Positions 22,701 through 35,400 of a DNA stretch of 64,000 nucleotides are shown piece after piece; the first letter of the stretch is position 1, and the number at the start of each line of letters is the position of its first letter. The notes under the pieces are model-generated. The model had not been told where the DNA came from, made no database searches, and was given only the letters and a program-made list of their open reading frames with translations. The translations under genes and the position numbers were made by a program. This stretch comes from Lepisosteus oculatus (lineage: Eukaryota > Chordata > Actinopteri > Semionotiformes > Lepisosteidae), in NCBI RefSeq assembly GCF_040954835.1, contig NC_090716.1:8634775-8698774 (forward strand), written 5' to 3'.

Positions 22701-25700
22701 AAAAGATTAGTTTTGGCCCCACCTGCTGAGAGAAAATAGAAACTTTCCCCTTGCTGTGTGTGTCTTTTGAAGTTGAATGTAGTTTATTAAGTGGAATGGC
22801 GAACATCTTGCCATGATCTTTTTGTGACAGTCCAGAGGTTCTTTGTTTTACACAGCAAAGGGCAGCTTTAGACATGCAGAGGACTCAATATTTTATATTC
22901 TGTTTAAACACCACTAGGCCTATTGAAGTTTATTATTCAAAAGTGGATCAAATAAGAAACACTATTCACTAGTTTCCAAACCTCTATTACAGTATATCTG
23001 CCCAGCTAGAACAAATATGTAATATGTATTATATAATACAGTACATCTAGTAAATCTATGTTTATTCCACAACTCCAGGATATTTGGACAATAAATGGGG
23101 GGATATTTATTCTTACACCCTGTATATATATAGGAAGCTGTGTCATATGAGCAGAAATGTGTTTGCACACCCACATATATGATGTATTCTGTACATATAC
23201 AGTAATTGTTTCCTTAAATGATCTAAACTAAACATTATCTAAAAGGTGAGCCACAGCAATGAGTTTACTGAGTTCATTTATCATGAATTTATCAAAACAT
23301 TGTAATATCAAGGATTTGAATATGGACACTCTGGTACAGGGTACAGAGGTTTATTATTCAGAGATGCCAAACTCTAGTATTTGCAGTAATTAGCCTGGAT
23401 GTGGTTTTTCACTCAGACAGGATGTGCACCACCATTAGGTTTATTTACATTAGTTTTGAATAAACTGCAGATCCCAATAGTGGCCACAAGTGCGCACCAT
23501 AATCATGAGTATGGGAAGCAGAATCATTTGTTGTACTGTATTTTCAGTAAATCGTTGAAGCCTCCCTGAACTCAATCTGTATAACTGTTCTTAATTAGCT
23601 TGTAAGTAGCACTCTTCATCATGATTATATTAATAATGACCATCCTCGTCCCTTCATATCAGTCAACTCTGTGACAGGTTAAATTTCTTATCTTCTTTTA
23701 GTTCTACATTTAGAAATAAAAAGATATCTTTTTGTTTCATACATGATACAGTGCTATGAAGCTGAGACCCGACTGACCAATCAATGCTGTTTGACAACCT
23801 TGGTGTCTAAAAGTATCATGAAAATATTAAAGTATCATGTTGGGTGTTAAGAGCTGGACAACCAGTTTGGAGTCCCTGCTTCCAATTAAACTACAGGGAC
23901 TTATCCTGGAGAAGGAGTTTGGCATGTGGAAGGGGCATGTAGTGTACCCTCCAGTACTATTTTTAGGGTGTGGCCTTTTTCCACTTCAGACAAGGAATAC
24001 CAAGTGCAGCAGAAGAGTTAATACATCGATCCTGTGTGTTGTTTTCTTTTTATGTCAGCTAAGACTATAAACTGCTTTTTATTCCATAATAACTCAATAT
24101 GGAGCTCCTGTCTTACAGAGTCAGCTGTCCGGAAGCAGCAGTATTAAAACCTGAGCTGTGACAGTCTGTGAGAAAAAAGTAGGGCTGTGCTCCATAAGTC
24201 ATCTCTCTCAGTTTTTGTCTGGCAGATAAGGTCACTAGAGGCCTAGATACGAAGTTAACAGGCTCACTTTCTTAAGAGCACTGCTGTGCTCTGTCAGGGC
24301 TTATTCTTGTCAATCTTGAGAAAGAACTCAGTAAAATCATAATAGTGATATTTTCTGTTTCTCATACAGATTGATTTTTTTGTACATTTGGGAGTTGCGA
24401 AACAAAATACCTTTCTACAAAGCATATTATAGAAAATACTCATTTTTAGATTGCAGAGCTTTTTTTAACTCTGCTTTGGTACAAGAAGCATTTTCAAGCA
24501 TTTTCACTGTCCCAATCCCTAACATTACAAAAGTCATTATTAATTAAAACATTTATACCTGATGTGGCTGTTCTGGATTCGATTTTGGGTTAGTTCTGGA
24601 TTGGCGTTCCTTTCATTGTCAGTTCCCCAGACATATCATTGCCAAATTGACATGGAGTGCCATCATCCATCCATCTGTTTTCTAACCATTTTATCCAATA
24701 CTGGGCTGCAAGGGAGCCAGAAACGATCCCACCAGGCAACAGTCACAAGGCAGGATTCACCCTGGACAGGCTGCTAGTCCATCGCAGGGCACACAGACAC
24801 AGACATGCACGCGCTTGTATCAGGACCAGTTTTCCCAATTAACCTACCAGTACAGTATATTTTTGGACTGTGGGAGGAAACCTTTGTGAACACATGGAGA
24901 ACATACAGACTCCATGCAGATAGCACCCCAGGCCTGGAATATAACCCAGGGCTCCAGCAGCAATGTTGACTACTACAGTACACCACCATGCACTATCTTT
25001 CATGGTTTCAGTTTCTAATAGGCAATACCTGAAGTACTGTGTGGAGTCGAGTAAAGTTCATGTTTGGCCTTTCATTTTTTCTTTTTATAAAAATACTTCA
25101 AATCCTTGCTAAATTTGGCTTTGCCTTGCGATTGTTTGATTTAAAAAAATACATATTTAATTATCATCTACTGTACTTGCTCACTCTTTTTTCTGTTGGT
25201 ATATTAAACCCCTTAGACGGTCAGAGTCTATCAAAAGAAATATCCTCAGGGCGAGGTGTTGTTTAATTGTTATCGAGTAACACAGGCACCAACTTTGAGT
25301 TACACAATCATGCTTAAAATGACAAATTCAATTTCACTGTAGCACAGTGCAGCTGTAAATAATTTAGCAGACCTGCTTAGCGTTTGTTTTCCATTTGTTT
25401 AACAAATTTTAGGTCTTATGTGCGTGTGCGTCTACACTATTTGAATACGGACAATATGAGTGTATTCATTAGAACAAGAAAATGCTGTTTTCATGAGTTC
25501 GCAGCCTTTGTCGGTTTTGAAGGCGTTTTAGCCTTGGCTGGCAGTATTCTGAAGGAACGGACTTCGGAATACTACTATGATGAATTTTAAGAATAGTCTG
25601 TAGGTTTTCCATTTATTTTACAGTATTTCGAGAGAAAGATTAAAAAGATTAAGGTAATGCATCTAGAGTGGGAACACAGAAACAGAACATTTGTAAAATA

Positions 25701-25838
25701 CAAGGTTGATAACCTACGCATCATTTCGAAACAGTAGGAGTTTCAGTACTGTTACTGAAATTTAAAATAAATATTAATTAGGCTTGTAAAGTTCCTGACA
25801 GCTGAGGGAAGGATTCGCCCACACAGCCGGTGTCATTT
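19721..25838. other. Head-to-head intergenic region between DKK3 and MICAL2
   Basis: This AT-rich region has no recognisable coding exon. It contains a dispersed repeat copy (24661-24993), an (AT)n run near 20500 and many TACAGTA/TACTGTA words. ORFs of 60-80 codons here look random in composition. Enhancers may be present but cannot be called from one sequence. Confidence 0.55.
24661..24993 (+). repeat. Dispersed fish repeat (CCATCCATCC ... GGACTGTGGGAGGAAACC family), near complete
   Basis: Ordered landmarks are CATCCATCCATC, TTCTAACCATTTTATCC, CACCCTGGACAGGCTGCTAG, TCCATCGCAGGGCACACA, TTTTTGGACTGTGGGAGGAA, CATGGAGAACATACAGACTC, CAGATAGCACCCCAGGCC and GTACACCACCATGCA. This matches a very common fish repeat that I know as a LINE/SINE tail-type sequence. 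I cannot assign its exact class. Confidence 0.75.
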
Positions 25839-25917
25839 CAGTGTCGGCGAACTTCCCATTGGACGTCATTTCAAGAGAGCACCGCCTATAAAAAAAAAAA
25901 GGAACAAGCCGTACTGC
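25839..25917 (+). promoter_or_regulatory. Candidate MICAL2 upstream promoter (CRE-like site, inverted CCAAT, TATA box)
   Basis: Within about 40 bases lie CCCATTGG (inverted CCAAT), GGACGTCATT (7 of 8 bases of a TGACGTCA CRE) and CCTATAAAAAAAA (TATA at 25887). The spacing predicts plus-strand transcription from near 25915. A good splice donor follows at 26417. MICAL2 is the next gene downstream on this strand, so this is a plausible distal promoter for it. Confidence 0.45.
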
Positions 25918-26416
25918 AGCAAGAGTTCACAGGCATTAATGCGAGAACATACCAGCAGTTGATCTTAGTCAGAGGGTAGGACAGGACAGGCTGACACCAC
26001 CTTTGGAGAGACAGCTGAAATTTGTCACAGAATTTCGGACAATGTGAAATTTTGAAACTTCTTGACTGAATAAATGACCTGTACCAGTCTGGATTACGGC
26101 ACATGGCATTTTAAGTTTCAGCAAACACTGGAGAATAATGTAAGTTAATGACTGACAAACCGGTTTTGTATTTGCGTTGTAATCACGCATGACATTATTG
26201 AGTTTTTGGACTTTTGACAGACAAACATATTTGAAACGAATTACATATATTCAAAAACGTGACGAGTCTAGCTTCTGTTCTACATAGCCTTTGGTCATAA
26301 AAAATTAAGGTGTGATTTTTCTAGAGCTATCGTATTACAGCTGAAGTACCTGTATATTGTTACATCTGCTTTACCTAGGCAGAAGACCATGTTCAATAAT
26401 GAACTGGCTGTCCCAG
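25917..26416 (+). other. Possible noncoding first exon of MICAL2
   Basis: The exon is bounded by the predicted start site below the TATA box and by donor CCCAG|GTAAGT at 26417. Internal splicing could make it shorter. A small ORF (MFNNELAVP) begins near 26390 but does not continue in frame into the next exon, so the exon is probably untranslated. Confidence 0.3.
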
Positions 26417-29400
26417 GTAAGTGGGACTGGAAAGTCGTTTTTAATGTGTATTTAATAAATATTGTTTTCATCTGGTACCTGTTTTAGACATGTTTAGATA
26501 AGTTAATGGCATATGAATGAAGCTTATTGTCTTTAAAAACAATGAATATCTATTTAAAACCATAATTGTACGTATTGGAAATCGTATTGATACACATATA
26601 GCGCAGTTTCTGCAGCTGGACTACCCTGAGAAGCTGTCTTCTGAAGAGAGTATAAACATTTTACCATTACAAAAAGACCTTCGAAGCTAACAGTTGACTT
26701 TATGAGCCCTAGAGTCAATGGTATTTGTAATTAAGTTATGAACAATTATACCTAATAATACATTCATTCTGAATGCTCCGGGCTGCATCATTCAAACTTT
26801 AATTTCTGATGGACTTCGTTTAGGTGTATTGGTATTAGACCTCACGCTAGAGGGTTGTCCATTAAAAGACCGTGTTCTATAGTACGTTTTATTTGTAGAG
26901 CTGTAACGCAAATACTGTACTGTATGACTCAAGGGATGAGCCTTTTATCCTGCTGTGTGATGTTGAGAGTTGTTGTTCTGCAATGATCTGTCTATAAAGC
27001 TGAATAGGGATTGAATGAGGGTTTTCAAAGTATTCAGTTTGGTTTCAGGACAGTTCGAAAGTGTGTTGAGGTAATTCTGCCAGACTTTCTGGCATAGGAC
27101 TAACACTGTGATGGCCTTATAGTCGTCTAAGTGATCAAATTATAGCCCTTGCAAGTTCTTCGTTAGCCCAGGTTGAACTCTGGTTTATAATGACAGTTGT
27201 ACTGTTAAAGTCTTCTATTACATTTCTGAAATATTTGCTGGATTCTTGGCTTAAGTTATAACAAGTTTAGGCATGAAAGAGGTATGGGAATTTAAACTCA
27301 AATCTTCTGTAAACTCTTTTGTAGCTAAAAATGAATGTTTTGAAATGTATCACCTGTACATTGAGTACAAAACTTGTATTATTTGTGTAATTTTAGCCAA
27401 TCCTAAAGAGTATATGAAGTATGAAAACTGTATGTCCTTTCTTGTTTGTTTTTTTTAGTCACCATATGCAGTGTTTATAACGGTCATTCTTTGCAACAGC
27501 CATTACATAGGAATCAACAACCAATTACAGGAATTGCTACAAGTTACTTTGTTACAAAGTTATCTTTGTGTATTTGTGTGAGCTTGTTTCTCCAGCATCT
27601 TGGTAAGAACACTGTGATTTTAAAATAGTACTTCTTTTTCCACCTGGTTAGAGATCTTTGTTTGACCCTTCAAAAACTGTTGAAGTTGTGATTGTCCAGA
27701 TGCTAAAGCACAGATAACAAACTGTATGGAAATATAGGTGCTATTTGTCAATGTACATAATTCAGTTGTCAGTTTGTCATCCAATTGTGGATAATTATTT
27801 TGCCTAAACAAATTCCTTGTAGTTTTTGTAAACAGTGCCCTTAACCTAAGCAGGTTATGGCAGAATGTTCATTTATGCTTGCTACAATATATTGCCAGCA
27901 TCTTAAAAACAAAGGAAGTTTTTTTTTACCTCTTGCACAAATTAATCGTCACCTGGAAGTTTAATGGTAAATTGCATCCTGCATTTTTGTGGTCTAATGC
28001 AGGTTCATCATTGAATAGAGCTTGTATGATTTTATGACGGGTCCTAGGTACTAATGTTTGGATTCTCCGAATCTCTGAATTGAATGGCATAACTTTCTAC
28101 CTTCTTAACGGCTTAAAAGAACCAAATATTATACATTCCTCTTCTGCTTATTTAAGTATATCTAAAGTATACTAATACATGTCAGAAATCCTTTCTCCTA
28201 TATAAAGACAAGTTGCAAAATGTTGTCTTGGCATAATCACTGACTTATAAGGTGCTTGAATGCAGGCCAGAGGACAAAAATATACATGTGCTTTATAGAA
28301 ACTGTCCAATTAGCAGTGAGTCCTTGGCAGAGAATGTGTGAGATAGTGCTTGAGCTTTTTTTAAAAATCATATCTATGACTTTTTGCCTTGAGTAGAAAC
28401 CTACACTTGACTCCTGTCCAAGATCCACTGCAAAAAAAATAACAGAGCTTTAGTTTAACTGTCAGGAGGTATAATGACATTGTCTCAGATGGTGCTTTAA
28501 CAAACTAAAAAAAAAAGTGTTACAAAGACTTTCAAGGGGTTTTGGCAGAGTATGTGATGAGCATAGCAAAGTTGTTTTATTTGCTTGTTTGACAGTATAA
28601 GATTAATTTATTCCATGGCTAGGGATGATAGTCTTTACCTTAGCAGAATTAATTAAGATAGATTCTTTATTAGCATTAATTAAATAAAGAAGAATTAAGT
28701 TAGCCAGTAACTATAAAGCCTAAGCAACGTCTTTTATTTTTGGTCTGTCAGTAGTATATTATTTTATTAGTGTAGTACATGTGAAATTGCTTCATTTGAC
28801 AGTAGTGTTTGTTGTCAAACCATTACAAGATCCTTTGTGTAGTAAATTCTGACATCTTTTCTATGACCCTGGCTGCTTTGCCTGATTAAGTATTCCACAA
28901 TTGGCACGAAGATTAGTACAGCAACAAATACACAGTGTTTCTAACCTTGGCAACCTGCTCCTTGCTTGCATATAATAACATTTACAAACTTTTGGAGGGA
29001 AAATATAGAAAATATTTCCTAAGAGAGACAGCATCATGCGAACATAATAGCATATTTTTAACACTGAGTGGAACCGGTCAATGAAAATATGCTCTGCGGG
29101 TGTGTATTGGTGCTGTCTGCAGGTGCTGGTGAACACTGAAGAGGTGATATGAATCTGGGAAGACGAGTACAAGGTTGCAGTGAGGTGGGACCAAGTGTTA
29201 AAAGGCTTTTGCCTCAGTTATTTCGTTACCTGTTGATTGTCATATTTGTGGGTGGCATTAAGCTATTGCACCAGAGGCTGGAAAAAAATCAATTAAGAAC
29301 AAGAGCTGATTAAAGTGTATGTGATGAAACTGGTAACTGTTTTTCCAACTGCTGTGTCGTACTTTCAGGATAGTTTTATCAGGGGGATGTTTGTGTACCA

Positions 29401-32400
29401 TGTTAAATAATACAGGAAGTTTAGAAAAGGAAAAATAAATTGTATTGATTCCTAGTCATGTTATCACTCTATCACATTTTAAAATAGTCCCTAGAAAGCT
29501 ATAATGTTTCTACAAAACAGATCAATAGAGAGCCAGTTGCTTGGGGCTCTCAGTGGACATGGACGTCAGACCTCATTAGTGTTTGATTTATGCTTTTGTT
29601 TTACTTTTCAGAGGAATTTGCCTGTGGTGGGAGATGCAGCATTCTGTTATCGAAATAAATGTAAGGTTTAGTGTGAATTCTTCCTGTAATGTTTGAAATG
29701 TTTTTGTCTGAAGTCTCTATTTGTTTTTCCAAAAACATAATGAAAAGCAAAATGGACCTGGAACAGGGATCCCACTTCTTTGAGAAGGTGATGGCAAGCA
29801 TGAGATGAACCATAAATTCCCATTCTCTGACTGTTGTGACCCATAGAGGCACTTATGCAGTGCTTGCCTTATCATCCCAGCGTGCGTTTGTCCGGACAGA
29901 AGAAGAGGTGCCAAACAACTGTTTGTCTGTCTATAAGGTGTTACATTCAAATGTGTGGCTAGCTTTGAATATGTTAAAAGATGCCATAATATCTCCAGTT
30001 AGAAAGCAATATACTAATGCCATTTACCAGTACTAAATGCTAGACTCCAAACAGCAATGTGAAAAATTGTATCTTTTAACTGTATTTGTTTCCCCTGTGA
30101 ATTTCCACTGTTCAATATGAGTGTAATTTTGTCATTCACTTGACCATTGTATGTCTATCAGGGAACAACTCTAAGAATTGGTCTATAGATTTTGGTGATC
30201 TTCTATTAAAATGTCCTCTTTCTCTCACTTTGCTTTGATTTATAAAGCTGAATCGCTTTAATTTTAGGCAACAGCATGTGTGTGGTTGCACTGACAGACC
30301 TTTAAATAGTTCAGTTGTTCTGCTGTACTGTTGTACTTTGATTAATATGCATTAAGGGTGTCTAGAATAAGCTTAGCATTTTAATCAGAAATGCATAAAG
30401 GGCTTTTTGTACCTAGCATCCTACAGTAATCTGGGGTTAGTGGTGTATGAGCATGAAGCTCTGTAATTCAGAGAACTGCTTGCCAGTGGGTGCACTATTA
30501 AATAACCCTGTCCTTTGTGTAGTGCAGACATACAGTAGATCTGGGCAAGTGAACAAATGAAGATAGTGTTGTGTAAATCATATGATTATCTTTTGCCCTT
30601 CTGTATTTTTTGTGCTATTAAACAAGGTATGTTCTGCTCCCAAGACAGCCATGACCTTTATTAAAACTGGTGTCGAAAAAAGCCCATCAAAAAAACCTTT
30701 AAAGCTGAGCCTTATAATGATCTCTGAAGTTGAATTTCTGGTTTCTGCCATGGCTAAAACTGTAAATGTTTTATTATTGCTATAAGATGTAGGATAAATA
30801 ATCCATTCTGTATCTAATCTTTGCAAAGAGTTAGCATCACTTATCAGTCAGAATGCTTTAGAAATTAAGTCACTGCCTTACTTTTGCCTGGCATGAATGA
30901 GCTGTGTTTTCACTTGTGCAAATTCCTGAATTCTTACTAAAACGGCCGACATGCTTGTGTTTCATTCTGATAGTAGTTAACATTTTCACAAAAACAGATC
31001 TTAATTTAGTTCTGTCGTAATAACTCAAGAGGAAGTGGTGAGGGTTGTGTAGTGTTACTCATGAAGACTGAGGAAGAGTGTCTGAGCTGTTCTTCCTGTC
31101 TGTCACACCATGATATACCATAATTCATTTCTTTCTCATGTTTGAAAATGACTACAGTATGCCCTGGCCTTTTTTTCCTTAATTGCATTATACAGTATAT
31201 TTAAAAAAATAAAATTAAACTTAGCTAAATACTATTGCCGAATATTTTACATTTTACTAAAAAGAGTGATGTGTGGATGACCATGAACCAGTATTGTCTA
31301 TGTACATGAGTGCGTGTCTTTCTCTCCTACAGATTCTATTTTTTTTTTATATTAAGGACTATACGGTCTCTTATGGGATAATTTAAACAAATCTTAATGA
31401 AATTTGTTCTCCTTGATTGAGGGAGCAAGTTTAAAAAAAATTAAAAACTCATTTAAAAACCTAGTGTGCACATGAACTCCAAAAATCTGAATTTTCTCAA
31501 TCCTGTTTAAAAAAGAACCCTTAGTAATTCCAGTGGTGACCACAGATATCGGTTGACATTTGAAATTGTTTTTCTGAATCCGTATATTTTGAGGTCTATG
31601 TTTTTTAAAAGTTCATTGTTCATTGAACTGAAACCCTATGTAATGATAGGTGATAAGAATCTGCTGAATGGGCAGCCTCCTTTTCCCAGTGAACTTTACT
31701 GACAAAACGAGATCAATGCAATATTTAGCAAGACACAGAAATCCCACAGAGAAACGTTCTGAAGCAGCCTGTTCTGCGAGGTTGTCGCTTTTACCTTGGC
31801 AGAGAGGTGTTAGCGTTTCCTTCCTGTTCTGATGTATCTCCTCCCAGGCCAGCACTGCTGGTGTGCGCAGAATATTCAGGTGCTAGTAATGGAACAGGAA
31901 GGGGAAAAGAGGTCATAGAGAAAATAACCTCCTGGATTCCTAATCAGCTGTACTCAGAAGGCCATGCCACCCTCCCGTTGAGTGATTCCAGTCAGCAGCG
32001 CTTGTCTAGAAGATGAGAAGCTCCTTTCAAGTGCTCTGATCAGCAATATCTTTTAAAGTGAAACTGTAGACCTCACAGCAGGACTGGGCAAGGCATTCAA
32101 ACTGCTGAAGTAGTTTGTCTAAAGTCATTAGTCCACTCCAGCTTTCATATGTTGTATTTAAAGAAGATAAAGGGAAAATGAAAAAGTGTTAATATTGCTT
32201 AATGTTAATCCAGGAACGCAATACAGTTTGTAGTCAGGGGGGCTCTGTTAATGTCTTTGACAGATCATTCTGCATGCTTTAGACTTGGAGAAGAAATACA
32301 TACTTTGACAAAATTGCTCAAATAGCAGGCGGTTTACTTCTAGAGGAGGAGTGTGCCAGTTTAATAATAAATGTATTTTGTATGGTACTGTACATGTCTT

Positions 32401-35400
32401 GATTGTCTGTGATTAACCTTTTCGCTTCTTTATGGAAGAAATTTAAAATGGTCTCTCTCTTAGATGAGCAGATAACCTTTTCTGAATCAACTTTTTCTCT
32501 AGTAAACCTTTTTAAGGGTAAGAATATTGACCCTTAAATATTAGTGGTTAATTGCTTGGTCTTAGTGTTCTGTGGTACAGTATATACTGTATATCATGTT
32601 TTCTCTCTCTATCCATGCTTTGCCATGTGTTTACAACAATGCATCACTGTGCTTTACTGTTCTTTACTCTGCTACCACAGTGGTGTACCACATAATTTAT
32701 ATATAAGTGTAATTATATACTGTATAAGTGTAACTTGTGCAATGCATTAGCTTCTTCAAGAATTTACCATTTTAAAGCATGGTTCTTAACAAACCCATTG
32801 TCAAAGTTTATTGTACCTTCTATAAACACATGGGGATCAATAACTTTTAGGTTCACACTGAAGTAACACAGCTCTAAATAGTATTGGTTTGAAAGCTACT
32901 GCAAGGTTATGTATTTATTGCACTGGAACCCGAAACCCTCTCGCTATTCTGAGGTACTCCCGTCTTCTCTGTAATACTCTCTTGGCCCTGGCATTTCTGC
33001 CTACTCGTAAAGCAGAATGACATGGAACTGCATCAAGCATAGACCATAATTATTTTCACAGTGCACCCAAATAGATTTGAGTCGCAAACAGGTATAGCCA
33101 GTACGGTTCCTGTCCTGTTTAACAAAAAAATGTAATCGTTTTTACTTCCTTAAACTGGGTTATTTGAGAAGGAGAAAGGAACTTCTGTTTTTTCAAACTT
33201 AAGTGTACTGCGTATTAGATATACTCAATCGAATGTTAATATCCTGCCTTCTTAATGTTAGGGAAGCCAAGAAGAAGTTTCTAAACAGCAAGCACCAGAA
33301 ATGTGAATTTCTATGAATTTGAATTGATCATCTTTAAAAATCACAGGGTTAAAATACTGTAAGTTGTTGCAAAGAGGGTACAAAAGCCTGGGTAACACAA
33401 ATTGAAATTGCTTATTAAACCTTGCTGGTGTTTTACTCATCCATTTTTAATCGTGCACTAACAATATTTAATATTATGCGTAGATTTAGAAAATAATATG
33501 TTTTATTTTTCTGAGGGGAATAGTATTTTTACTGTGCTGTAGTTTGTTTATTTTCCAACAAACACATAATGCCATCATCTACTGTATTTCTTATGATTTT
33601 CAGTAGGATCTTTTTTCTTTTACTTCCGGAATAGTGTAAATTCAGAAACGGATTGAATATATTTTAACTGAAATGCAGTCTGTAATTTGATCAAAGGAGT
33701 TTATTTGTGTTTGAAAGGCTCAATGTTCTTGGCATTTTTGTCTTTTTAAGTGTGTAGCAGTGCTGAATGTGGAGCGTCTTAAATATATACCTAGAGTCCT
33801 GGCACTAAACAACCTGTGTTTAGAAGTATTTGATCAACAGATGCAGTGCGAGGAAAAACAAATATAACAAAGGCCCAGCTGGGTAGATGCCACATCTTAC
33901 TTACTTGTAGGGATGGGTGAATTTTTTATTTCTTATCTCTAAAACAAATGTGCTACAGGAGTGATGGCTAAAAAACAGCTTTCCTTGCTTTTGGCTTCAG
34001 TCCTTAAGCAAATGATGTTACTTAGAGTTTTCTGTGCAGGACACTGCTCATACGTTTTACAACATGGAAATATTTTAGTTCTCTGGATAACTCAAACATT
34101 GTTAGAATGAACTAGCATCCCGTTCTGAACTTCTATGTTCCATTATCAGAGTGCCTGGAGTTCCTTCCTGGTTTTATTCACACTCCGCTGTAATTACCAG
34201 AGTTACATAAAATTCCCAGATCTCGCATTGTTCTGCTTGCATCGGTTGACACCAGCTTCCTTTTGTCACGCCTGTATTGTTTATGGAACCTGTCTGCATA
34301 CACTTTTTTTTTCTTTATCTACGCCGGAGCTTCACCTGAATTCAGTCTTTGCAATGCCAAAAAGAAATGCACTAGGTCTAAGAGACCAAAAGAAAGAAAT
34401 GCACAAGAAAATACAGGTACTAAGAAGCCTGGGTGTGACAAGTGGGATTTGCACTGGAGGAAATCTGTGCAGCCTTCACAAAATAAGTGCATTGATCTAA
34501 TTATGATACAGATTATAATATCAGTCATATCCTGAGTTTTTTACACTTGCATACCATTTAAATGACAGATTTTCAGTTTTATAAGATTTTAAGTCATACT
34601 TAAGATGTATATAAGATATCTTTGTGTTTTTTATTACTAAGACCTTAACTTGATTAAGCTCTGCTCCAAGGTAGTGCATGATTTGAGAGAAGGACCATGC
34701 CTCTGAATGTTTCATCCTAAAACACAAAATTGTCATAGGCAGGAGGATTATTCGTAGAGACTCAGTTAATCTCCTTACAGTAAAAACGGAATTTATATAC
34801 CGAGAGGGATTACAAAAGAAAATGCTGTTTGTTCCAATACTCATGTGTTACATTACATTTTTAATACCTCTCAACATATTTCGAAACAGTTACATTCTAA
34901 TTTGAGTCTCTTATGAAAGACTTGTTTACTTTTCTTATTTCTCTCAACCTTCTGTTGAATTAGCCCCAGCAGGTGCATATTTCACATCTTTTAGATTCTT
35001 CTGCGGGATATTTTTTCCAAAATCCTACTACAACGTAGGAACTGCTTTGAATTCCCTCCCTGACCACAAAGTAAGTCCAAAATACTTTCAAGGGAGTTAG
35101 CAATCTGTATTTATCTGCTACTTTAAAGTATATTTGTATTCTGTAAGTATAACAAGTTTACTTTTTATTCTATTTTTATTTAGGTTTTGTACAACAGAGT
35201 TAAATTTGTTAATACAATTAGAGCTAAAATTAATTTCTCATTTCAAGAGATTGGATGAGGGGAGAATCTGCAATGTTTAAATTGATTTTAAAGGTAAAAC
35301 TCTTTTCAATAGTATACAAAAAAAAGCCTAAGCTATGTGCATACAACAAGTAATGTGGAATAACCGACCAGTCCGTTATTACAGTCAGCACTTTACAAAA

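Noticed and set aside
34135..34500. 121-codon plus-strand ORF in MICAL2 intron 1
   Set aside because: Phe/Leu/Ser-rich random-looking product with no known motif.
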